Positions 54,039 through 63,044 of a DNA stretch of 64,000 bases are shown in pieces. The stretch is from Alcaligenaceae bacterium (GTDB lineage Bacteria > Pseudomonadota > Gammaproteobacteria > Burkholderiales > Burkholderiaceae_B): contig JACCEP010000010.1 of NCBI GenBank assembly GCA_013416395.1, positions 1-64,000 of the forward strand, given 5' to 3'. The position numbers and the translations under genes are program-made. The notes under the pieces are model-generated. The model was not told the origin of the DNA and ran no database searches. It saw only the letters and a list, made by a program, of their open reading frames with translations. The first letter of the stretch is position 1. The number at the start of each line of letters is the position of its first letter.

Positions 54039-55157
54039 ATGGATCAGAAAATAATCGAGGTAAACACCTGTATTGTTGATATTCCAACGATACGGCCCCA
54101 CAAGATGTCTGTGGCGACCATGCAGCATCAGAGCCTGGTGCTTGTGCGTATACGCACTTCGGGCGATACCGAAGGGGTGGGTGAGGCAACCACCATAGGC
54201 GGGCTGAACTATGGCCCGGAGAGCCCAGAGAGCATCAAAACCAATATTGATACCTATTTTGCGCCATTAATTTTGGGACAGCCCATAGCGTCGCCATTGG
54301 CGCTGCGCGGCAGAATCAACAAGGCAATCAAGGGAAACCATTTCGCCAAAAGCGCCATTGAGACAGCGGTGTGCGATGCCTACGCCAATGTGCTCGGCGT
54401 TCCGCTTGCTGCACTGTTTGGCGGCGCGGTGCGCAGCCACATCCCGGTGGCATGGACGCTGGCCAGTGGCGATACGCAAACAGATATTCGCGAAGCCGAG
54501 CAAATGCTGGAGAGCCGGCGACATAATGTATTCAAGCTCAAGGTTGGCCTGCGTTCGCCCAAAGACGATATTCGGCATATTGCATCCATCAGGCAAGCAC
54601 TAGGGGCAGATGTCAGTATTCGCATTGATGTTAATCAGGGCTGGTCAGAAACGCAGGCGAGGTCAAATTTGCAGGCATTGGCTGACGCTGGCGTTGAGTT
54701 GATTGAGCAGCCTGTGCACGAGAAAAATATCGACGGGTTGCAAAGACTAACGGCACTGGGCGTTTTGCCCATCATGGCGGATGAGTCACTAAAGGGTCCG
54801 GAAGATGGTTTCGTGCTGGCTGCAAAGCGTTGTGCTGATGTGTTTGCCATCAAGATTGAGCAGGCCGGTGGTCTGTATGCGGCAAAAGATTTGATCGCTA
54901 TCGCGCAGGCGGCTGATGTTGCGCTGTACGGTGGCACCATGCTGGAGGGGTCTGTATCTACCCTGGCGGCGGCTCATCTGTTTTCGACTATAGAAGATCT
55001 GGAGTGGGGCACCGAGTTGTTTGGCCCCTTGTTGCTTAAAGACGATATTCTTGCCGAGCCATTGGATTACAACGATTTTTGTCTGAAGTTGCCTGAAGGC
55101 CCCGGCCTGGGGCTCACGCTGGACGAAGACAAAGTACGGTTTTACACGCGTAAGTAA
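54039..55157 (+). CDS. catB: Muconate cycloisomerase
   Basis: A 372-residue muconate lactonizing enzyme, which converts cis,cis-muconate to muconolactone in catechol breakdown. The KxK base is Lys166/Lys168 (KLKVG), the metal ligands are Asp197, Glu223 and Asp248 (MADES), and Lys272 (AIKIEQ) is the opposite base, all as in MLE. ATG 54039 is preferred over the overlapping GTG. catC and pcaD lie downstream on the other strand. No catechol dioxygenase (catA) gene is in the window. Confidence 0.9.
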   Translation: MDQKIIEVNTCIVDIPTIRPHKMSVATMQHQSLVLVRIRTSGDTEGVGEATTIGGLNYGPESPESIKTNIDTYFAPLILGQPIASPLALRGRINKAIKGNHFAKSAIETAVCDAYANVLGVPLAALFGGAVRSHIPVAWTLASGDTQTDIREAEQMLESRRHNVFKLKVGLRSPKDDIRHIASIRQALGADVSIRIDVNQGWSETQARSNLQALADAGVELIEQPVHEKNIDGLQRLTALGVLPIMADESLKGPEDGFVLAAKRCADVFAIKIEQAGGLYAAKDLIAIAQAADVALYGGTMLEGSVSTLAAAHLFSTIEDLEWGTELFGPLLLKDDILAEPLDYNDFCLKLPEGPGLGLTLDEDKVRFYTRK

Positions 55158-55223
55158 CGTAGATGGCCTGTGCACCATACGCTCACGCCACAAGTTAGTA
55201 TCACCTGACCGGGTGTGTCCCAC

Positions 55224-55568
55224 CTATAGGGAGCCAGGTTCTGCGGTTGTGTTTTTACGAAGCTCTTCTGCAGGAATTCGTATCAACTTTCCGTCTTTGA
55301 CAACCACAATGGCCGTATCGGTTTGAATTGAGGTCTGACGCAGATAACTGCGACCCGACAACGTGGTTTCAAAGGCGAAGCTCTCGCCTCTTTTTGCTAA
55401 CGCAGCAATTTCGTTCAACATGAGGCGGCCCGCTTTGAGGGCGGCCGCTTCAGGAGCAAAGGGTGACAGGCCTGCCGCAATTAAATCCGAAATTGCCAGC
55501 GAGGCCCTGCAGTAGAACGCACATGCTTCTGGCAGAATTTGTGGATAAGCTGAAGCGTGTCGGCGCAT
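55224..55568 (-). pseudogene. Relic of a zeta-toxin-like ATPase module, joined to an antitoxin-like tail
   Basis: A 114-codon frame whose middle part (about 27-75) matches the zeta toxin-like ATPase family: DLIAAGLSPFAPEAAALKAG then SFAFETTLSGRSYL. The N-terminal P-loop and the whole C-terminal half are missing. The last 35 residues switch to a VVVKDGKLIRIPAEELR segment typical of the small partner protein. An internal deletion probably fused the two genes. No toxic activity is expected without the P-loop. Confidence 0.6.
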
Positions 55569-55581
55569 CGCGCCAGCGGCG

Positions 55582-56358
55582 TTATACCAGAAACTGCATC
55601 AGCGTCTGACTGAACGCCTGGCTTGCCTCAATGTTGGAAAGATGGGAGGCTGGCAGGTCTACTCGCTTGGAACCAGCAATACGGCTGGCCATGAAGTCAG
55701 CGTCGGTCGTAGTCGTGACGGGGTCATGCCAGCCAGCAATAATCAGAGTGGGTGCGGTGATGGTTGCAATCTCTTCGCGCAAGTCAGCATAAGCCAAGGC
55801 CTCACAGCACGAGGCATACCCCTCCGGGTTAGTGGCGCGCAATGCATCAGTGAGTGATGACACGGTTGAGGGTTGCGACGCGATGAATGCCTCGGTAAAC
55901 CATCGGGGGGCTGCGCCGTCGGCCACAGGCGCCATGCCTTGTGCACGCACCAGGTCGGCGCGCCCTTGCCATGCTTCAGGTGTGCCGATTTTTGCTGCAC
56001 TGTTGCAGATGATTAGTTGCGAGATACGCTGTGGCGCATGAATGGCAAGCCATTGCCCCGTAACACCACCCATGGAGATTCCGCAAAAAGCCACTTGGCT
56101 CAGGTCGAGATGATCCAGCAGCTTGATGACGTCGTTGCCCAGTTGCTCCAGCGTATAAGGGCCCTTGGTAGCGATCGAAGCCCCATGCCCGCGCGCATCA
56201 TAAGTAAGTACGGTGAAATTCTGTCGCAAGACCTCAGTCTGAGCTGCCCACATTGATTCTGTGGTGCCCAGTGAATTGGAAAACATGACAACCGGTGCAT
56301 CGCGTTTGCCTTCGAGTGTGTAATGAAAATAATCGCTGTCAAAGTGGGCGGTGGTCAT
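55582..56358 (-). CDS. pcaD: 3-oxoadipate enol-lactonase
   Basis: A 258-residue alpha/beta hydrolase that opens 3-oxoadipate enol-lactone. The oxyanion segment is FSNSLGTTESMW, YDARGHGAS follows, the nucleophile is Ser95 in GISMGG, and HDPVTT and ASHLSNIE provide the acid and histidine. The ATG at 56358 follows AAGG. It lies directly after catC on the same strand, completing muconate to 3-oxoadipate. Confidence 0.93.
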   Translation of the reverse strand: MTTAHFDSDYFHYTLEGKRDAPVVMFSNSLGTTESMWAAQTEVLRQNFTVLTYDARGHGASIATKGPYTLEQLGNDVIKLLDHLDLSQVAFCGISMGGVTGQWLAIHAPQRISQLIICNSAAKIGTPEAWQGRADLVRAQGMAPVADGAAPRWFTEAFIASQPSTVSSLTDALRATNPEGYASCCEALAYADLREEIATITAPTLIIAGWHDPVTTTTDADFMASRIAGSKRVDLPASHLSNIEASQAFSQTLMQFLV

Positions 56359-56393
56359 GGGATCAAACCTTGCGATGGAAGAGGGGGGAAGGG

Positions 56394-56669
56394 TTAGATG
56401 CCCGAAGGGTGCTTGCACAGGGGGGTAATGTGCATGGTCATATACGGAAACAGCGGAAGCTCGCTTAACAGTGTGTGAAGTTCGTCATTGCTGTCGACGT
56501 CAAAAATGCTGATATTTTTGTATTCACCTACTACTCGCCAAATATGTCGCCATTTACCAGAGCGCTGCAAGGTCTGTGAGTAATCTTTTTCACGTTGTTT
56601 GATCTCTGCGGCGACTTCGGCTGGCATGCCGACAGGCATGTTGACGGTCATTTCAACCTTAAAAAGCAT
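56394..56669 (-). CDS. catC: Muconolactone delta-isomerase
   Basis: A 91-residue muconolactone isomerase, which converts muconolactone to 3-oxoadipate enol-lactone and forms a decamer in known cases. MLFKVEMTVNMPVGMP at the start and SELPLFPYMTMHITPLCKHP at the end are typical of the family. The ATG at 56669 follows AGAGGTAG. It is transcribed with pcaD and probably the Bug gene upstream. Confidence 0.95.
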   Translation of the reverse strand: MLFKVEMTVNMPVGMPAEVAAEIKQREKDYSQTLQRSGKWRHIWRVVGEYKNISIFDVDSNDELHTLLSELPLFPYMTMHITPLCKHPSGI

Positions 56670-56803
56670 AGTGCTACCTCTGGTAAATAGTGTGGCAGAC
56701 GCTTGGGCAGCATAAATGCTCAAGCGTCTGCTATTTGCTGTGTTAGTGGCTGGTTCTGCAAGAGCCTGAACGTACAGCGTTCATGCTGAAAGCAGTTAGG
56801 CGC

Positions 56804-57847
56804 TCAGTTAGCCGAAATGCCCGTTTCAGCGATAATTTTCTGCCATTTGTCTGTTTCGTTGGACAAATAAGCGTGCAAGGCTTCAGGCGTACTGCCTATT
56901 GGTTCAGCACCTATGGTACCGAAAATCTTCTTAACTTTTTCAGACTGCATGGCTTTGAGCATGGAGGCATTCAGTTTTTCAATGATTTCGGGCGAAGTTC
57001 CTGCGGGTGCAAAGGTCCCAAACCATGGCGTCAGTTCATAGCCTTCTACCCCGCTTTCGGCAAGCGTAGGCAAATCGGGTAATGATGAGGAGCGGGTGGC
57101 GGTGGTAATGCCCAGCGCCTTGAGTCGGCCTGCATCAATATAAGGCTTGGCCGATGTAATGCTGTCGAACATGTAATCGACCCGACCGCTGATTAGATCG
57201 CTGACGGCGGGCCCGCTGCCTTTATACGGAACATGCAGCATGTCCAGTTTCTCGAGGTAGGTGAACAGCGCGCCTGCCAGATGGATCGATGTGCCGACGC
57301 CCGCCGAGGCGTAGCTGTACTTGCCGGGCTCGGCCCGTGCCTGCGAAATCACATCCTGTACTGAGTTGACGTCGCTGCGACTGGCCTGAGTGACCAGAAT
57401 ATTAGGTACGGCAGCGAGCAATGAAATGGGCGTGAAATCGTTGATGGGGTCGTAGTTGAGCTTTTTGTACAAGGCCGGGTTTACCGCCATGCCGTTGGCC
57501 ACAATCATAATGGTATAGCCATCAGGCTTGGCCTTGGCCACGTATGACGCGCCAATATTGCCACCCGCGCCGGGCTTGTTTTCGACAACAATGCTCTGGC
57601 CCAGGTCTTCGGCCATGCTTTCGCTGAGCACCCGCGCAATTGCATCCATGGCGCCGCCGGGAGGAAACGGCACTATCCATGAAATCGAACGCTCGGGATA
57701 GCTCTCGGCGTGCGCAACCGAGGCGATCATTGGCGCAAACAGGACAGAGGCGACAAGGGCGGTGCCAGCCAGTGCCCCTTTTCCACGCTTAAGCCACGTC
57801 GTGCTTTGCTTGTCTTTATTTTGGGAACGAGTTGTTGTTGAGTTCAA
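56804..57847 (-). CDS. TctC/Bug-family periplasmic binding protein of the catechol branch
   Basis: A 347-residue Bug receptor with a long basic N-region and a Sec signal peptide ending SVAHAE. The mature start SYPERSISWIVPFPPGGAMD and PGAGGNIGASYVA are standard. I favour a TTG at 57847, six bases after AAGGAG; an ATG at 57880 has no ribosome site. It precedes catC and pcaD and is divergent from the LysR gene, so an aromatic acid, muconate or related lactone is the likely ligand. No TctAB genes are adjacent. Confidence 0.88.
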   Translation of the reverse strand: MNSTTTRSQNKDKQSTTWLKRGKGALAGTALVASVLFAPMIASVAHAESYPERSISWIVPFPPGGAMDAIARVLSESMAEDLGQSIVVENKPGAGGNIGASYVAKAKPDGYTIMIVANGMAVNPALYKKLNYDPINDFTPISLLAAVPNILVTQASRSDVNSVQDVISQARAEPGKYSYASAGVGTSIHLAGALFTYLEKLDMLHVPYKGSGPAVSDLISGRVDYMFDSITSAKPYIDAGRLKALGITTATRSSSLPDLPTLAESGVEGYELTPWFGTFAPAGTSPEIIEKLNASMLKAMQSEKVKKIFGTIGAEPIGSTPEALHAYLSNETDKWQKIIAETGISAN

Positions 57848-57951
57848 TCGGGTCTCCTTGGCGCTTGAGTTGGCCGCCATCGTGTGTAGTAATGGGCCTG
57901 ATTATGTCTGTAGCCATTGACTGCTGTCTAAGACTATATTTATCGGTATCA

Positions 57952-57966
57952 ATACTTTTTGGGTAT
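57952..57966 (+). promoter_or_regulatory. BenM/CatM/CatR-type operator
   Basis: ATAC-TTTTTGG-GTAT is a perfect match to the ATAC-N7-GTAT recognition site of BenM and CatM. A weaker repeat ending in GTAT at 57946-57949 lies one helical turn and a half upstream. It sits directly before the LysR start in the divergent promoter. Confidence 0.65.
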
Positions 57967-57971
57967 GCATT

Positions 57972-58868
57972 GTGGAATTGAGGCAGATTCGTTATTTTCA
58001 AAGAGTGGCGACGCTGCTCAGTTTTACCAAGGCAGCGCAGTCGCTGCACATGGCCCAACCCCCTCTTAGCCGACAGATCAAGCTGCTTGAGGAGGAGTTG
58101 GGGGTAGAACTGTTCGAACGGGTCGGGCGCGGCATCCGGCTGACAGAGGCGGGACGTTATTTTTTGGATCAAACAGGTCATATTTCACAAAAACTGGCCG
58201 AAACGGTGAAGGCCACGCAGCGTATAGGCAGGAAGGACAGGCGCTGGTTCGGGCTGGGGTTTGTTCCTTCTGTGCTCTATGGCTATATGCCAGAGTTTAT
58301 TCGGCAGTTGCGTGAGCTGGATCCTCAGGTTGAGATTGGGCTGGTAGAGCTCACCACACTGCAGCAATTCGATGCCCTTAAAACTGGGCGCATAGACATC
58401 GGTCTGGGTCGCATTCTTCTTGCGGATGCTGAGGTCGAGCGTGTGGTGCTGATCGATGAGCCGCTGATTGCCGCCTTGCCTGTCAGCCATCCTCTTTCGT
58501 CCAGATCGCAACTGTCTTTGGACGATATGTTGAATCTGCCGTTGATTTTGTACCCGGCGAAACCCCGTCCCAGTTACGCTGATCATTTGCTGGATTTATT
58601 CAATAAGAATGGCCACACACCCAATGTCGTTCAGGAAGTCAACGAATTGCAGACAGCCATTGGTCTGGTGGCGGCAGGGGTGGGGGTTGCCCTGGTGCCA
58701 GCGTCGGTGCGAGGCCTTCACCGACCTGATGTCGTATACGTTGAGCTGGATGCGTCTGGTTTTACGTCTCCCGTCATGTTAAGTTGGCGAAAACGTGATG
58801 ATTCTGATTTTCTAAGGTCCGTAATCAGCCTTGCGCGGGCAACTGCGTTAGGTGAGGGTGGTTGCTGA
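57972..58868 (+). CDS. catR: LysR-family regulator (CatR/CatM/BenM type)
   Basis: A 298-residue LysR regulator. MELRQIRYFQRVATLLSFTK, then AAQSLHMAQPPLSRQIKLLE, is characteristic of the CatR/BenM/ClcR group. GTG start. It is divergent from the Bug-catC-pcaD operon and its binding site is recognisable between them. cis,cis-Muconate is the expected inducer. Confidence 0.9.
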   Translation: MELRQIRYFQRVATLLSFTKAAQSLHMAQPPLSRQIKLLEEELGVELFERVGRGIRLTEAGRYFLDQTGHISQKLAETVKATQRIGRKDRRWFGLGFVPSVLYGYMPEFIRQLRELDPQVEIGLVELTTLQQFDALKTGRIDIGLGRILLADAEVERVVLIDEPLIAALPVSHPLSSRSQLSLDDMLNLPLILYPAKPRPSYADHLLDLFNKNGHTPNVVQEVNELQTAIGLVAAGVGVALVPASVRGLHRPDVVYVELDASGFTSPVMLSWRKRDDSDFLRSVISLARATALGEGGC

Positions 58869-59049
58869 CGCGCATACACGAGTATTATCAAAGTATTTAC
58901 CGCAAGCTGTAGTCCGCAAAACGATTTGCGGTTTGCAATCCGTGTTCGTGGTCAAGCGTCGGCTCACGTTCACGACCCTATCGCCATCGGGCTGACTTAA
59001 GTTTTATCAGATCCGTCAAGCGGTGATCGACTTTTATCCGGAGACAAAC

Positions 59050-60186
59050 ATGCCTAGCCTGTTGCCCAACACTGATCCTGAAGGCTTGCTTGAGTACTCG
59101 GTGGTTTACACCGACCGCGCAGTCAACCATATGTCGAATGCATTTCAAGTCGTAATGCGCGATATTTCTCGCATACTGAAAGAGGTGTACAACGCACGCT
59201 CGGCAATTGTGGTGCCCGGTAGCGGTACCTACGGCATGGAGGCCGTAGCAAGGCAGTTTGCCACCGGCAAAAAATGCATGGTGATCCGCAATGGCTGGTT
59301 CAGTTATCGCTGGAGCCAAATCTTTGACATGGGCAGCATCCCATCAGAAACCATTGTGCTTAAAGCGCGGCCTGTAGAAGACGGCAGGCAGGCCGCCTAT
59401 GCGCCGGTACCTATCGACGAGGTGGTTGCTGCCATCAATGAGCATAAACCCGCCATGGTGTTCGCGCCGCATGTCGAGACGGCTTCAGGCATATTGCTGC
59501 CCGATGACTACCTGAGCAAAGTGGGTGAGGCTGTGCATGCCAACGGTGGCATGTTTGTGCTTGACTGTATTGCCTCCGGCACCGTCTGGGTAGACATGCC
59601 GTCAGTCGGGGTAGATATCTTGGTTTCAGCGCCCCAAAAAGGCTGGAGTGGCCCAGCGTGTTGCGGGCTGGTCATGCTTAGTGAACTGGCGCGGCAAAGA
59701 ATTGACGAAACCGTCAGCACCAGTTTTGCCTGCGACCTGCGCAAATGGCTGCAAATCATAGAAGCGTATGAGAAGGGCGGCCATGCTTACCATGCCACCT
59801 TACCTACCGATGCACTCACAACCTTGCGCAACGTCATGCTTGAAACCGAAGCTTATGGCCTTGAAAAGGTGAAGGCAGAGCAGCAACAATTGGGGCAGCG
59901 CGTACGGGCGCTTCTGCGCGAGCACGGTTTCAAAAGCGTCGCCGCATCTGGCTTTGAGGCTCCGGGTGTCGTGGTTTGCTATACCGACGATGACGGTATC
60001 CACTCTACTAAAAAGTTCAGTGAGGCTGGATTGCAGGCAGCTGCGGGTGTGCCACTGCAGTGCGACGAACCCAAAGACTTCAAAACATTTCGTCTTGGTC
60101 TGTTTGGGCTAGATAAATTGCACAATATTGATCGCACCGTGGGCACGCTAGAGGCTGCTCTCGATAAGATCATGGCAACCGCCTAG
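59050..60186 (+). CDS. Class V PLP aminotransferase (alanine-glyoxylate type)
   Basis: A 378-residue fold-type I aminotransferase. VVPGSGTYGMEAVARQF (about 54-70) binds the cofactor phosphate and Lys197 in SAPQKGWSGPACCG carries PLP. Relatives use alanine, serine or 2-aminoethylphosphonate with glyoxylate or pyruvate. The ATG at 59050 has GGAG at six bases; a GTG at 59023 is possible. It is followed by a terminator and then a class II aldolase gene. Confidence 0.85.
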   Translation: MPSLLPNTDPEGLLEYSVVYTDRAVNHMSNAFQVVMRDISRILKEVYNARSAIVVPGSGTYGMEAVARQFATGKKCMVIRNGWFSYRWSQIFDMGSIPSETIVLKARPVEDGRQAAYAPVPIDEVVAAINEHKPAMVFAPHVETASGILLPDDYLSKVGEAVHANGGMFVLDCIASGTVWVDMPSVGVDILVSAPQKGWSGPACCGLVMLSELARQRIDETVSTSFACDLRKWLQIIEAYEKGGHAYHATLPTDALTTLRNVMLETEAYGLEKVKAEQQQLGQRVRALLREHGFKSVAASGFEAPGVVVCYTDDDGIHSTKKFSEAGLQAAAGVPLQCDEPKDFKTFRLGLFGLDKLHNIDRTVGTLEAALDKIMATA

Positions 60187-60213
60187 TTCACGAAGCTCGC
60201 CTGACAACATAAT

Positions 60214-60250
60214 GGCGCGCCAGGCTTATGGCTTGGTGCGCCTTATTGTT
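60214..60250 (+). terminator. Terminator after the class V aminotransferase gene
   Basis: GGCGCGCCA (60214-60222) pairs with TGGTGCGCC (60234-60242) with one mismatch, then TTATTGTT. Confidence 0.6.
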
Positions 60251-60373
60251 TCAATGAAAGCAAAGGCGCTTCCATTGCCTACTGCAGATACTTTGTTGTC
60301 CGTTATCCTACGGGAGCCGATGGGCTTGGTTTTTTATGAGCGGCATGACGCTGGCTCGATTAAGGAGTAGAAA

Positions 60374-61135
60374 ATGCAAGAACTTTTGGAAACTGCGGAT
60401 GACGTACGAAGATCCATTAACGATGCTGAGTGGGAGGTTCGTCGAGACTTGGCAGCTCTGTATCGTTTGGTCGCCCTATTTGGTTGGGATGATCTCATCT
60501 TTACGCACGTCACCGCCAAGGTGCCTGGTGAGAACCATTTTCTGATCAACCCTTACGGAATGGGCTTTGAGGATATTACGGCCTCCAGCTTAGTGAAAGT
60601 TGATCTACAGGGTCGTAAAGTATGTGATTCTCCACATGAGATCAATCCTGCTGGGTTTATCATCCACAGCTGTATTCATGCAGCGCGCAACGACGCAAAA
60701 TGCGTGTTGCATACCCACTCGCTCAACGGCGTAGCCGTCTCTGCGCAAAAAAAGGGTTTGCTTCCTCTTTCACAATTCTCGTACGTGGCTCATACGAGCT
60801 TGGCCTATCATGACTTTGAGGGTTTTGCGCTTGATCCAGATGAGCAGTCGAGGCTTGTCCGCGATCTTGGTGACAAGAATTACTTTATTTTGCGCAACCA
60901 TGGTTTGCTCACTGTCGGGTCGAGCATACCGCTCGCTTTCTTGAACATGCATAGGCTGGAAGCAGCATGTACTGTACAAGTGAGGGCACAAGGCGCGGAG
61001 CTCAACTTTATTCCAGACGAGGTTCAGGCCCGAGCACACACTGAATCTGCCGCCGACCGCGCCCATAAAGCTTCACTCGTTTGGTCTGGGATGTTGAGTC
61101 GGCTTGAACGTCGCAACCCTGGTTACGATGCGTGA
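60374..61135 (+). CDS. Class II aldolase/adducin family protein
   Basis: A 253-residue zinc or iron dependent protein of the class II aldolase family. Metal ligands are His113 and His115 (LHTHS) and His176 (RNHGLL); the substrate loop is THVTAKVPG. AAGGAG precedes the ATG. Members cleave sugar phosphates, but unlinked ones such as this often act on unphosphorylated hydroxy keto acids. No clear pathway partner is adjacent. Confidence 0.88.
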   Translation: MQELLETADDVRRSINDAEWEVRRDLAALYRLVALFGWDDLIFTHVTAKVPGENHFLINPYGMGFEDITASSLVKVDLQGRKVCDSPHEINPAGFIIHSCIHAARNDAKCVLHTHSLNGVAVSAQKKGLLPLSQFSYVAHTSLAYHDFEGFALDPDEQSRLVRDLGDKNYFILRNHGLLTVGSSIPLAFLNMHRLEAACTVQVRAQGAELNFIPDEVQARAHTESAADRAHKASLVWSGMLSRLERRNPGYDA

Positions 61136-61152
61136 ACGGATCAGCCTTGTAC

Positions 61153-62253
61153 TTACTCTTGGCGGGTTAGCTTGGCGCCTATACGCGGCCCCGGGAAAAT
61201 TACCGTTATACGCGTGCCGTCAAACGCGGGCCTGGTAGATAGCCCCCACCAGGCACCGTGAGCGCGGGCGATTTCGCGCACAATGGCCAGCCCCAAACCT
61301 GAGCCATCGTTGGCGGGCCGCGCGGATCGGTAAAACGCTTCAAACACGTGTGCGCTGTCTTCGGGGGCTATGCCCTGGCCATTGTCTTCGACCGCCAGCG
61401 TGGGCGGGTTGGCCGTGACGCGCAGGTTGATTACCGTGGCATCCTTTGCGTAACGCACAGCATTATCGATAAGATTGCCCAGCAGCTCTTCAAGCAGCAA
61501 GGGGTCTATATCTACCCAAACGGGCTCGCGAGGTGCCGCCAGCTGTATCTCCAAAGAAGTGCTGCGCACAGAAGGAATCCATTCTGCCGCTGTTTCGCGT
61601 ACCCATTCGGCCAGATCCATGCGTTTAAAGCTGTCTTGTGGCCGGGTTGACGAGTCTACGCGTGCCAGTACCAGCAATTGCTGACCCAAGCGTATCATGC
61701 GATCTGTTACCGACTTTATACGCTCTGCTCTGTCACGCACATCGTCAGGCAAGGTACGCGTGAGCATAAGCTCAGATTCAAGCTTGAGCCCTGTAAGCGG
61801 AGTACGCAATTGATGTGCTGCATGACCGATAAAACGCTTTTGCGCCTGCATGGAATCATCAAGCCGCAACAGCAAGTCATTAAGATGAGTGACCAGCGGA
61901 GCCACCTCTGCCGGCAGGCCGGTTATATCCAAAGGTTGAAGATCTTCAATAGAACGCTGGCTGATCTCACTGGACAACCTGTTCATGGAGGCCAGCCCAG
62001 AACGCACACCTTTGATCAGCACCCAAGCGAACACCGACACCAACACAATCTGGCTGATGACCATGGTCCAGAAAATATCACGCAAAAGCCATTCTTGGAG
62101 GCTCATTTTGCGTGTAATGAGCCAGGTTGCTAGCAGGTCTATGCTTACCAGGACAAAAACGGCTGGAAGCAAACGCCAAACCAGATGGCGCGCAAGCGAA
62201 CCCTTGGGCAGCAGGCCTTCGCGGCGTTTGGGACTGGGGGTTTTAGTCTGCAC
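61153..62253 (-). CDS. Sensor histidine kinase (TctE/QseC-like)
   Basis: A 366-residue membrane kinase. Two membrane segments (about 25-45 and 62-84) enclose a very short periplasmic loop, so it may sense within the membrane or through a partner. The H-box is FIGHAAHQLRTPLTGL, the N-box LIDNAVRYAKDA, and the ATP lid DNGQGIAPED with GSGLGLAIVREIARAHG. A GTG at 62253, overlapping the end of the response regulator by 11 bases, is the likely start. Confidence 0.9.
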   Translation of the reverse strand: MQTKTPSPKRREGLLPKGSLARHLVWRLLPAVFVLVSIDLLATWLITRKMSLQEWLLRDIFWTMVISQIVLVSVFAWVLIKGVRSGLASMNRLSSEISQRSIEDLQPLDITGLPAEVAPLVTHLNDLLLRLDDSMQAQKRFIGHAAHQLRTPLTGLKLESELMLTRTLPDDVRDRAERIKSVTDRMIRLGQQLLVLARVDSSTRPQDSFKRMDLAEWVRETAAEWIPSVRSTSLEIQLAAPREPVWVDIDPLLLEELLGNLIDNAVRYAKDATVINLRVTANPPTLAVEDNGQGIAPEDSAHVFEAFYRSARPANDGSGLGLAIVREIARAHGAWWGLSTRPAFDGTRITVIFPGPRIGAKLTRQE

Positions 62254-62917
62254 TGCCCGCTTCAAGAAGATAACCAAAACCGCGCACAGTTTGTATGGTT
62301 GCGCCCGAGCCTTCAAGACGCTTACGCAGCCGGTAAATATAGACCTCAACCGCGTTTTCGCTGAAATCGGCGTCCCAGGCAGATAGCGAGTTAACGATTT
62401 GCCGCTTGGTAACTACCCGGCCTGCACGCGCCATAAGCATTTCTAGTACGGACAGCTCGCGTACAGAAAGCGGCAGACGCTCGCCATGTACACGTACCTC
62501 ACGCCCGACCGAATCAAAGCTTAAGGCCCCCGCCTCAATGGTGGGTTGAGCCTGCCCGACACGGCGACGCCCGAAGGCACGAACCCGCGCGGCCAGCTCG
62601 GCCAACTCGAACGGTTTGGTAACGTAGTCGTCAGCCCCCGCGTCAAGCCCGGCGACACGATCTTCAACACCATCGCGAGCGGTAAGAATAAGAACAGGCA
62701 CCTGTTCGTTGCTGGCCCGAAGCCTGCGGAGGATATCAAGGCCACCTGTACCCGGAAGGTTAAGATCAAGCAGCAATAAATCATAGCTTTGGCCGGCAAC
62801 GGCACTTTGCACCTGATCGCCATCGGCAAGCCAGTCAACGGCGTAGCCTTGTTCGATAAGGAATTCTTGCAGGGCGTGCCCCAATGTGGCGTCGTCTTCA
62901 ATTACTAGTAGTCGCAT
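62243..62917 (-). CDS. OmpR-family response regulator (TctD/QseB-like)
   Basis: A 224-residue regulator with a receiver domain (Asp51 phosphorylation site in LLLLDLNLPGTGG, lysine in VTKPF) and a C-terminal winged helix (ELSVLEMLMARAGRVVTKRQ to the end). It forms an operon with the kinase. TctD relatives control tricarboxylate uptake, which would fit the several Tct receptors here, but no target is shown. Confidence 0.93.
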   Translation of the reverse strand: MRLLVIEDDATLGHALQEFLIEQGYAVDWLADGDQVQSAVAGQSYDLLLLDLNLPGTGGLDILRRLRASNEQVPVLILTARDGVEDRVAGLDAGADDYVTKPFELAELAARVRAFGRRRVGQAQPTIEAGALSFDSVGREVRVHGERLPLSVRELSVLEMLMARAGRVVTKRQIVNSLSAWDADFSENAVEVYIYRLRKRLEGSGATIQTVRGFGYLLEAGSAD

Positions 62918-62965
62918 ACCGTGATTCTATCCTGAAGATGCCTGAAAGGCGCGCCCTTAATGGCC

Positions 62966-62999
62966 AACTGCCCGTCAGTTACAAACCTGACGGGCAGTT
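62966..62999 (-). terminator. Strong hairpin downstream of exbD
   Basis: AACTGCCCGTCAG (62966-62978) and CTGACGGGCAGTT (62987-62999) form a perfect 13-bp stem with an eight-base loop, 46 bases after the exbD stop. It probably ends the exbBD transcript ahead of the two-component genes. Confidence 0.55.
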
Positions 63000-63044
63000 G
63001 AATATATGGCCAGCTACAGCACCAGGCCGTGTAGACCTATGGTT

